Shown here: one piece after another, positions 18,401-25,061 of the stretch
Layout: the number at the start of each line of letters is the position of its first letter
Numbering within the stretch: the first letter of the stretch is position 1
Assembly: GCA_913057245.1 (NCBI GenBank)
Contig: CAJXNH010000028.1
Span: 1-43,742, forward strand
Origin: an uncultured Phaeodactylibacter sp.
GTDB lineage: Bacteria > Bacteroidota > Bacteroidia > Chitinophagales > Saprospiraceae
Direction of reading: 5' to 3'
DNA: 43,742 nucleotides
Translations under genes and position numbers: made by a program
The notes under the pieces: model-generated
The model's database searches: none
Seen by the model: only the letters and a program-made list of their open reading frames with translations
What the model was told of the DNA's origin: nothing

Positions 18401-18599
18401 TATCCTCCGGGAGAAAGGAGATCTTTACAATGCCCGTGCTGCACTGGAAGCATTGCTGGAAAATTACGATGGCGACCAAAAACTGGTTAGCGAGGCGAGA
18501 GAGAAACTCCAAACGATCAACAGCCTCATCAATCAGTCGAGCCGCCTGAATACCAGCCCGGAAGATGATGGCTTCATGGACACAGATGGTGGCCAGTAA
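15468..18599 (+). CDS. Large tetratricopeptide-repeat protein, exported
   Basis: A 1043-residue protein with a cleavable-type signal peptide (about residues 1-26, ending SVLAQQ). The rest is almost entirely TPR/Sel1-like helical repeats. Recognisable units include YEKAIEFFSKVP, YDAAISQFRIVE, YQKALPYLQYYAER, YQKAIQYLKDLV, YNASIRLLNQYL, YLRAVDYYDRAV, YERAVQSYTDYLRKFP and YENALTAFNEVIRLS, spread from about residue 100 to 1000. The C-terminus is short and acidic (SPEDDGFMDTDGGQ). It should be periplasmic or attached at the outer membrane and acts as a scaffold; the partner is unknown. The next gene, 79 bp downstream, encodes an outer-membrane beta-barrel, so the two may form one complex. Function not assigned. 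Confidence 0.92.
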   Translation: MTKRLSMLQRIAPLLLFLLSGWSVLAQQTAVFTEANEAFKTGELLFDQGVYGKARHHFEEAYRMLLPVNEPEAELLRTKAELNVARTAVRTQAPDGEKLILEFVRKYAPNTIANQALIEVADYYYNARQYEKAIEFFSKVPTTGMSREQKAEVKFKLGYALFVEKKFTQAKANFRSIKDLENDYYYPINYYLGLCYFFEGSYDAAISQFRIVERSRKYKPHVPYYLAQIYFAERRFDELIAYAEPRVKQQGVRKETEIKQLIGQSYFEKGQYQKALPYLQYYAERNSRLREEELYQIGYTYYQVGDYQKAIQYLKDLVTVDSEIGQNAMFILGDSYLRVNQRQYARNAFGNAKRMPYDEDIQEDALWNYAKLSYELKDPREAINALKELRPSSPHYIEAQELMSEIFLSYRDYQQAMDIIESLPNRTPQLQETYQKVSYYRGLQLLQNGEINAAKQYFEKSLDVSIDARTRALAIYWLGDIAHREEAYNASIRLLNQYLTLAKTLSNMPDEASIFTANYTQGYNYLKQEEYTAALGFFEEAVDGIDRNRSFIRNEKVRNQVLGDATLRAGDCLFKRNQYLRAVDYYDRAVNKQYTGFVYALYQKAIIEGLLGRTSSKILALERIERDYPESQYADDALLALGTTYQEIGQLSKAAAPLKELLRRYQGKSELVTKALIRLGLISYNQGNLDGAINYYKQVFSTNPDASESNLAMAALEEIYVDDLGQPDAYFAFLETVQGNVENEVRDSINFRAAESQFENANYERAVQSYTDYLRKFPRGLYILPATYHRAESYAVLRQYSNALEDYVAVVDKGPSPYFVKALEKAALIAYNHDKDFLMAYDLFTELEEVAQSPEQRFEAQLGALRSAYRVGKNDAVYSLARKVATNPNASQLQIATANFYLGKMAYDRQDYENALTAFNEVIRLSDNEQTAEARYLKAYIFYLRRDLERAQEICINANKESSGYPFWVAKSVILLSDILREKGDLYNARAALEALLENYDGDQKLVSEAREKLQTINSLINQSSRLNTSPEDDGFMDTDGGQ

Positions 18600-18678
18600 C
18601 AGCATCCTTAATGCCCTGTCGGGTCAAAGGCAGGGCACTAAACCTTATTCCTCAGACCAAAAAATAGCGCATAGCCCG

Positions 18679-20334
18679 ATGAAATACTGCAAGTTTATAT
18701 TCTTCCTGCTGATTGGAGTTGCCTTTGCCCAACCTGCTCTGGCACAAGACCCGGACGACCTGCCTTCCGGCGAAATTGACATCATCAAAAGCTTCGATGC
18801 CCGCCTGGGCGATGCGGAGCGGTTTCGGGTAGACCCGGAATTGCCTCCCCTGGACACCTCTGCCCGTCGGCTGGAGTACGATGTGTTTTCCGGTACGCTG
18901 CCTGTAGAGTATCTACCCCCAAAAATCCGACCGCTGGCCATGCGGCGGGAGAAGGAAGAGGAAGGCTACGACGGCTACATCAAAGCAGGCGGTGGTTTCC
19001 CGGCGGCTTTATTCGGGCAGGGATATTACAACATTAACAATAACGACAACCTGAGTATTGACCTCTTCGCCAACCACCATTCTGCCAACAACGGGCAAAA
19101 TGTGGAAAATCAGCGTTTCAGCAACAGCAACGGCGGAGTAGACGGGACCTACCACTTTGATCAGGGCTTTGCCGTCAATGCCCACCTCGAATATACCTCC
19201 AATACCGTGCATTACTACGGCTACAATGAAGTGGCCGAGGCACTGGACCAGGTGATTACCTTCGACCCGGAGGAGGTGCGGCAACGCTTCTCTATTTTTG
19301 ATGGGGAAGCCAGTATTTACAACAGTGCACGAACCGAGGCCGACTTCAACTACTACGCAGGCTTTAAAACCTACCTTATGAACGACAGCTATTCCCCTTC
19401 CCGGGAGAATGGCTTCGATCTGGTTTTCCGGGGTACCAAGTGGTTTGACGATACCCACCCGCTTTCGGTGGAAATACAGACCGACTTCACGAGCTACGAT
19501 GATTTGGATGGCGACCAAAGCCTAAACAACTTCTTCCTGCGCCCCAACTACACCTACCATGCCGATCGCTTTCGTGTGAAACTGGGCTTCAACCTGGCCT
19601 CTAATGACGATAACTTCACCTTCTTCCCGGACATTGAGGCCACAGCCGTTATTTTGGAAGGCATCGTAAACGCCTACGTGGGCGCTGATGGTACTTTGCA
19701 AAAAAATACTTTCCGCAGCTTGGCCAACTACAATCCATTTGTGGGCTCGCCCCTGCGGATTCGCAACACGCTGAATTACAACTATTACGGTGGTGCCCGG
19801 GGCAATGTGGAGGGTATAGATTATGATTTTCAGATCGGCTATCAGGCTGTGGATGACCTGGCCACTTTCCGGCTGCTCGATCCCTTTGATGATCAGCCAA
19901 GATTTGATGTCCTGTACCAGGATGGAAGCATCGTCACGATCAAGGGCTCGGTTACCGCTCCCATCTTCGAGGGCTTCAAGGCGATTGCGGCCTTCAGCCA
20001 AAACATCTATACGCTTGAGGATGATCAGAAACCCTGGCACTTGCCGGCACTCTCTATCAACGCCGGACTGCGTTACACTACAATGGAGAACCGCCTGACT
20101 GTCAAGGGGGACTTTTTCCTGGAAAATGGTGTGCCTTATCTGAACCCGGAAACGATGGAAGCCGACAATCTGAATGGTCTTTTCGACCTCAGCCTTGGGG
20201 CAGACTTTTTCTTTTCAGAAAAGTTTGGTGGGTTTATTCAAATCAACAACCTCGCCAACAACCGCCGGGAGCGCTGGTTCCGCTACCCGATTTTCGGGAT
20301 CAATGCCATGGCAGGGGTGATGTTCCGGTTTTAA
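18679..20334 (+). CDS. Outer-membrane beta-barrel protein (TonB-dependent receptor-like, plugless)
   Basis: The ATG at 18679 is chosen over an in-frame ATG at 18565, because it begins the signal peptide MKYCKFIFFLLIGVAFAQPA (cut near LAQ) and avoids overlap with the TPR gene. The mature part of about 530 residues is rich in alternating aromatic/polar strands (for example GYYNINNNDNLSIDLFANHH, FRVKLGFNLASNDDN) and ends in a beta-signal-like strand, FGINAMAGVMFRF, with terminal Phe. It resembles the barrel part of TonB-dependent receptors, but no plug domain or TonB box is visible and at 551 residues it is short. A role together with the upstream TPR protein is inferred from adjacency. Confidence 0.85.
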   Translation: MKYCKFIFFLLIGVAFAQPALAQDPDDLPSGEIDIIKSFDARLGDAERFRVDPELPPLDTSARRLEYDVFSGTLPVEYLPPKIRPLAMRREKEEEGYDGYIKAGGGFPAALFGQGYYNINNNDNLSIDLFANHHSANNGQNVENQRFSNSNGGVDGTYHFDQGFAVNAHLEYTSNTVHYYGYNEVAEALDQVITFDPEEVRQRFSIFDGEASIYNSARTEADFNYYAGFKTYLMNDSYSPSRENGFDLVFRGTKWFDDTHPLSVEIQTDFTSYDDLDGDQSLNNFFLRPNYTYHADRFRVKLGFNLASNDDNFTFFPDIEATAVILEGIVNAYVGADGTLQKNTFRSLANYNPFVGSPLRIRNTLNYNYYGGARGNVEGIDYDFQIGYQAVDDLATFRLLDPFDDQPRFDVLYQDGSIVTIKGSVTAPIFEGFKAIAAFSQNIYTLEDDQKPWHLPALSINAGLRYTTMENRLTVKGDFFLENGVPYLNPETMEADNLNGLFDLSLGADFFFSEKFGGFIQINNLANNRRERWFRYPIFGINAMAGVMFRF

Positions 20335-20345
20335 CGGAGCATTAT

Positions 20346-20396
20346 CAGCATAAAAAACGGGCAGGAACTTCTTGTTTCTGCCCGTTTTTTATGCTG
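20346..20396. terminator. Strong bidirectional terminator
   Basis: A perfect 19-bp inverted repeat (20346-20364 with 20378-20396) contains an A-run on one arm and a T-run on the other, with a 13-nt loop. It lies between convergent genes (the beta-barrel gene, plus; the TM2/SHOCT gene, minus) and should work for both. Confidence 0.85.
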
Positions 20397-20407
20397 TACA
20401 ATGGAGA

Positions 20408-21241
20408 TCAGCTACGCTGCTTCATCATCAGCTTTTCCTTTTGCTGAGCGAATTCTTCATCAGTGAGGATGCCCCGGTCGCGGAGCTTGCCCAATTCCAC
20501 GATTTGTTCGAGCAGTTTATCGCTGGGAGGTTTTGCCGCATCTTTGGCGACAGGGGAGGGGCGGGCAGCCTTCAACTCCAGTTCCTCTGATGCTTCCGGT
20601 GGCTCCAGCCCAGGTACCGGTAGCTGGTAGCCGTTGTCTGCAAAAGCCTGAAAAGCCGGGCGGGAGCGTAAGAAAGCCAGGGCGTCGTGGTTATGAATTT
20701 TTTCTACCTGGTCAAAGCCGTATTCTACCGCCTCTTCCAGGTGCTGGAACGCAAGCTGTTCATCCTCCAGCATGGAGTAAGTAGCCGCCAGGTTGTAGTG
20801 GATGGCCGCATTTTCGGGCTCAAGGCTCAGCGCTTGCTCAAAGTCCTCAGCTGCCGCCTCGAAGCAGTAATCGCGAAAGTTTTGGATACCCCGCCGCTTT
20901 ACGATTTCAAACTCAGATTGGTGCACCCTGCGGCGGCGGCTTGGTGCGGGGAAACGGTCGGTGTTCTGGTAGTGCCTGCCATACCAATGGCGGTCTTTAT
21001 CTTTATTGTAGCGGCGGTCAAAGTCCTCTCTGGGCATAGCGAAGAATAGAACGGCATCCACAAGTGCCAGTATAGCAGGAGCGAGGACAAAAGGCACGCC
21101 CTCTTCAGCGGTAATTAAGATAGAAAAGAATGCAATTATCATGTATAGAATACCGAAAGCTCGTTGCCCCAGGTAAAACCGGTGCACACCGAAAAAGCCA
21201 AAAATTAATGCCAAAAAACCTGCTACGTTCTTTTTCTTCAT
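20408..21241 (-). CDS. TM2 domain - TPR - SHOCT domain protein
   Basis: A 277-residue protein made of three recognisable parts. Residues 4-70 are a TM2 domain with two spans and the GFFGVHRFYLGQRAFGILYM motif. Residues about 118-170 hold TPR-like helices (FRDYCFEAAAEDFEQALSLE, AIHYNLAATYSMLEDEQLAF). Residues about 245-272 are a SHOCT domain (LLEQIVELGKLRDRGILTDE). Between them are a basic linker (RRRRVHQSEF) and a Pro/Ala-rich linker. TM2 and SHOCT domains recur in small membrane proteins without defined biochemical function. The soluble part should face the cytoplasm. It shares a terminator with the convergent beta-barrel gene. Confidence 0.88.
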   Translation of the reverse strand: MKKKNVAGFLALIFGFFGVHRFYLGQRAFGILYMIIAFFSILITAEEGVPFVLAPAILALVDAVLFFAMPREDFDRRYNKDKDRHWYGRHYQNTDRFPAPSRRRRVHQSEFEIVKRRGIQNFRDYCFEAAAEDFEQALSLEPENAAIHYNLAATYSMLEDEQLAFQHLEEAVEYGFDQVEKIHNHDALAFLRSRPAFQAFADNGYQLPVPGLEPPEASEELELKAARPSPVAKDAAKPPSDKLLEQIVELGKLRDRGILTDEEFAQQKEKLMMKQRS

Positions 21242-21265
21242 AGTTGGAATACTTTCAGAATTGCC

Positions 21266-21282
21266 CCGGTGTGCGGCACCGG
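21266..21282. other. Short GC hairpin in the leader of the TM2/SHOCT gene
   Basis: CCGGTG at 21266-21271 pairs with CACCGG at 21277-21282 around a 5-nt loop, 25 bp upstream of the minus-strand start. There is no T-run. It may be a leader structure or chance. Confidence 0.3.
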
Positions 21283-21419
21283 ATTAAACTAGCGTAAAAG
21301 TAAGGTATCACATCGCCTTTTTCAACAACCTTATGCCAAGGGCGGTAGAAAATAGATAAACGCTACTGTATTTATGGATATAAACCTTGAGTCAGTGAAG
21401 GAAAGAAGCAGGGGCTTGC

Positions 21420-24400
21420 TTAACGGTTTAGTGCCCAGACCCACTGTCCGGACTGATCGAAGTAGCCAATTTTATCACCCTTTTCTACGCGGTAGAGCCC
21501 TTCACCGGCATAGCTAATGTATTCGTAATCAGGTTGAACCAACAGCTCGCCGTCCAGACTGGCCAGCCCGTTAAAGCCCTGAATCCGGACCCGGGCGTAG
21601 CCTTCCCGGAAGGACTCGATTTTATCATAGCGGGGTGGAATAATTTCAATACCTTTCTGGTTGATAATGCCCCATTTGCCTTTCACCTGTACGACTGCCA
21701 CGCCGTGTTTGAATTCTGTGGCTTGCTCATAGTAGCCATTGTAAGGACTGGCTTGTTCCGTGATATAATAAAACCGGTATTGTTCGTCCCGTACCAGGCC
21801 CCTGCCTTCCTGGAAATTGAGCAGGCGGTCCAGGCTGGGCTCAATAACCATATTGCCTTTTTGGTCGATGAGCCCGGCTTTGCGCATGCCTTTGTACACC
21901 ACGGCACGGCCATCTTTGAAATCCAGGCATTTGGAGAAATCGCAAGGGATAACCAGCTCACCGGCTAAATCTATATAGCCACACTGCCCATCCAGCTGCA
22001 CAGAAGCCAAGCCTTCTGAGAAGGGGCTTGCTTTCGAAAAACGGTCTTCAATGACCAGGTTGCCGCGCACGTCAATATAACCGTACCCATTCTTTGTTTT
22101 TACAACAGCCAGGCCTTCCCGGAATGGTTCTATGGATTTGAATCTTTGTTTGGTAACGGCGTTGCCATGCTGGTCAATCAGTTCGTAGTGGACGGCGTGT
22201 CCTCCATCCTGTGCAATCGCCAACCCGTTAGCGTCAAAAGCCTCAATATGAGTAAATCGAGGCCGTTGAAGGTACTCTCCCCTCACATCTATCAGGCCAT
22301 AATTTTGATCAAGCATTACCCGCGCGGTGCCGTTCTGAAAATCATAAGCCCGGTCAAAATCCGGCTGGATCACCATAGCGCCAGCTTCATTAATGTAGCC
22401 CATGCCGTCATCGGTGGCGACCCAGGCCAGCCCGTCGGAGAAACTCCCTACTCTGCGGTATTGCAGATCAATGATGATACGGCCCTGTTTATCCACAAAG
22501 CCCCATCCTGAGCCCAACCGAACGGCAGCCAAACCCTGACTGAAGTTTTGGACCTCCCGAAAGCGGCAGGGGATAACTTCCATACCATCGGTGTTTACGA
22601 AGCCCCAGAGCCCGTTGCGGCGCACGGCCAGCCTGCCTTCGCTAAAGTACCCGAGTTCATCGTATACGGCACTGACCGTGATTTGCCCCAGGGTGTCAAC
22701 CAGACCGTATTTAGGTTCTCTGATGTAGACCCGGACCATTTGATTGTCAGTATTTTCCATAAACTGCACTCCGTCGTACTGACAAGGGAGTATAATTTTA
22801 GCCTCCCTGTTGATCATGCCCCATTTGCCGTGGCAAGCTACAATGCCAACCTGATTGACAAAGTCCTTGGCAAAGGTATACTGCGGAGGCACAACGACTT
22901 GCCCCTCCTGATCGAGATATCCCCATTCACAACCTTCGCAGATCAGGTTGGCTTGCGCCTTAAACTCAATATCGAATTGGGTGTAATCCTGCATAACAGT
23001 AGGGGCAGAAAGTGCTCTCAGGTAGTCGCGAACGAGCCCGAGGTGCAGCTCTGCATCTGTACTGCCAGATAGCTGCCCGCTAAAGCTGAAGCGAGCTACG
23101 CCATTGACAAAACGCCCGATGTAGGCCAGGTCCCGCCGGGCAATCCGTCCCGCCTGATCAATTAGGCCATGTCTGCCATTGCTGAAAACACAGCGCGCCA
23201 GCGTCCCGCCCTGCCTGAAATCATTCAGGCGGATGTCCAGGAACTCCAGCTCAGTGACCATTAGCCCAATTTCATTATTGACAATACCATAGGTGCGGTC
23301 AAAACGGAAACGCGTAAGGTCAAAGCCAACGGTATGAGACTGAGGAATGCCAACCAAAGTGAGCCCCAGGTCGTGTTCTACTTGCACGTAGGAAAACATG
23401 GGCTCAATCTGAACGCCCCCGTCACTCAGGCGGCGCAGGCCCCACCGGTCTTCCTCCGGTGCATAAAACCATTCAAAATGCTCGAGCAGCTGACTGTTAT
23501 GCGTGGATGCTTCGAGCGCTTCTTTGGAACCGGTACGCTTTGATTCACCTCCTATTTTCACCTGAAAATGTTGCTGTAACTGATTGGCGTCCCTAAGGTA
23601 ACCATCGGCACCAAAAGTCAGGAGGGTAAGTTGTTCGCCCCCGCCCGGGCTTTCGGTATAAGCCCTGGCTTGCTGCTGCTCAAGAATAATGCGGTTGTAG
23701 ACCGGCGCAACGATTTCCGTACCATCAATATGCACCAGCCCAAAGCGCCCGTCTTTTTTAACGATGCATAGTTTTCCCCTGAGGGGGGCAATATAGTCAT
23801 AGGCCATAGGAATAAGCAGCTCGCCTTCCTTGGTGGCAACGCCCCATTGCCCATCCTGATTGACCCTGAAGTGATTACGGGTGTAGGGTTGGATTTCATT
23901 GTAAGCCGGCGCAAAGACCTCCTGCCCGCACCAGTTGATGAGCCCCAGGCGGCGGTTGTCTTTTATGATCAGATAGCGGGGAGAGAAACTATAGTAATCG
24001 TGGTGCCAGTTTGGCGTAATCACCCGGTTGCAATAGAGGCTGAAGACCTTGTTGCCTTTTTCGCTGCTGAGTTTGATGTACCCGTCGTCAATTTTGCTGT
24101 AGCCTTTAAATTCATTGGGGATTCGCTCAATGCCGTAGAAGTCTGCCGCCCCCCAGTGATTGTCTTCCTTGAAAAAAAACAGGCTGTCCTGATACACCTG
24201 TATATCTTCTGCCCGGTTGGCAATGATTTGCCGCCCGGTACCGGAGAGCAGACCCAGTTGCTGATTTTTGCGGGTTAGGAAAAGGGTCTCACCAAAAGAC
24301 TTGATTTCATCGTACTCCGGGGGAGCGAGGCGGTGCCCAAATTGATTCGTCAGCCCCCATTTGCCCTCTTTCTGGAAGGTAAGGAAATTCGGGCGTACAA

Positions 24401-24758
24401 CCTGTACCCGCTCATAGCCCTTCTCTAAAACAACTTTTCCGAATAGGTTGACCACCATCCATGCTTCATTATCCATGACCGCAATCAGCGTGGAGTCCAG
24501 GACTTTGATGTCCTCGTACCGGGGTTCCAGGATCCGCCGCCCGTTGTCGCCAAGCAGTCCAACCTTGCCTTCAAACTGCATGACGGCATAGCCAAACTGC
24601 TTAAATTCGCCAATGGCATCATAAACCGGAGCCTGCACCAGTTCGCCGGAGGCATCAATCAGCCCCCATTTGTTGTCCTTCTTGATCGGGAAGTACCGCT
24701 GGCCGGGCAATGAGCCGCCAAATAGCAGTAAAGAGATCAGGATGAATAACAGGCGCAT
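21420..24758 (-). CDS. WG-repeat protein, exported, 1112 residues
   Basis: I start the gene at 24758 (MRLLFILISLLLFGGSLPGQ), which gives a signal peptide; an in-frame ATG at 24887 would add 43 basic residues in front of it. Nearly the whole protein is WG repeats: units of about 45-50 residues, each with a core such as KWGLID, KWGLTN, QWGVAT, RFGLVH, EWGYLD, KWGMIN, LWGFVN, GWGFVD, NYGLID, GYGYID, QCGYID or KWGIIN, followed by IIPPRYDKI-type strands. I count roughly 25 such units. Around residues 380-590 the repeats are less regular. The repeats are beta-rich and are thought to mediate binding, but no enzyme domain is seen. Likely periplasmic or surface-located. Confidence 0.92.
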   Translation of the reverse strand: MRLLFILISLLLFGGSLPGQRYFPIKKDNKWGLIDASGELVQAPVYDAIGEFKQFGYAVMQFEGKVGLLGDNGRRILEPRYEDIKVLDSTLIAVMDNEAWMVVNLFGKVVLEKGYERVQVVRPNFLTFQKEGKWGLTNQFGHRLAPPEYDEIKSFGETLFLTRKNQQLGLLSGTGRQIIANRAEDIQVYQDSLFFFKEDNHWGAADFYGIERIPNEFKGYSKIDDGYIKLSSEKGNKVFSLYCNRVITPNWHHDYYSFSPRYLIIKDNRRLGLINWCGQEVFAPAYNEIQPYTRNHFRVNQDGQWGVATKEGELLIPMAYDYIAPLRGKLCIVKKDGRFGLVHIDGTEIVAPVYNRIILEQQQARAYTESPGGGEQLTLLTFGADGYLRDANQLQQHFQVKIGGESKRTGSKEALEASTHNSQLLEHFEWFYAPEEDRWGLRRLSDGGVQIEPMFSYVQVEHDLGLTLVGIPQSHTVGFDLTRFRFDRTYGIVNNEIGLMVTELEFLDIRLNDFRQGGTLARCVFSNGRHGLIDQAGRIARRDLAYIGRFVNGVARFSFSGQLSGSTDAELHLGLVRDYLRALSAPTVMQDYTQFDIEFKAQANLICEGCEWGYLDQEGQVVVPPQYTFAKDFVNQVGIVACHGKWGMINREAKIILPCQYDGVQFMENTDNQMVRVYIREPKYGLVDTLGQITVSAVYDELGYFSEGRLAVRRNGLWGFVNTDGMEVIPCRFREVQNFSQGLAAVRLGSGWGFVDKQGRIIIDLQYRRVGSFSDGLAWVATDDGMGYINEAGAMVIQPDFDRAYDFQNGTARVMLDQNYGLIDVRGEYLQRPRFTHIEAFDANGLAIAQDGGHAVHYELIDQHGNAVTKQRFKSIEPFREGLAVVKTKNGYGYIDVRGNLVIEDRFSKASPFSEGLASVQLDGQCGYIDLAGELVIPCDFSKCLDFKDGRAVVYKGMRKAGLIDQKGNMVIEPSLDRLLNFQEGRGLVRDEQYRFYYITEQASPYNGYYEQATEFKHGVAVVQVKGKWGIINQKGIEIIPPRYDKIESFREGYARVRIQGFNGLASLDGELLVQPDYEYISYAGEGLYRVEKGDKIGYFDQSGQWVWALNR

Positions 24759-24937
24759 AAGCAAAAGGTGGAAATGGCGTTTAGAATTTGATGATATTTT
24801 TATATTTAGTTTTCTTTGGAAGGGCAGATGAGCATTTAAACGCAAAATTGAGGAATTAATTTTACATTTAAATGTCAGCTCTTTCACTCAGGTGTGGTTT
24901 GTTATATATGAAGAAAAACAAAAAGTGTCTGTTATTG

Positions 24938-24945
24938 CAAATATA
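24938..24945 (-). promoter_or_regulatory. Candidate -7 element for the WG-repeat gene
   Basis: On the minus strand the sequence reads TATATTTG, an exact TAnnTTTG match, about 180 bp upstream of the chosen start. No -33 TTTG is visible at normal spacing. The 303-bp gap between the WG gene and topA holds this and the topA promoter, with no gene. Confidence 0.35.
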
Positions 24946-24998
24946 CACTTTGATTCCAGTTTTTTGCGTATATAAGGAGCAGTGCCCTTCCCCCGGGG

Positions 24999-25027
24999 TT
25001 GAACAATTCATGAATTTTATACATTTG
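24999..25027 (+). promoter_or_regulatory. Candidate promoter of topA
   Basis: The -7 element TACATTTG at 25020-25027 fits TAnnTTTG exactly, with TTG at 24999-25001, 18 nt upstream, as a partial -33 element. The topA ATG is 34 bp further downstream. Confidence 0.55.
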
Positions 25028-25061
25028 CAGTCGTAAAAGCGCTTTGTACCAATAAAGAACT

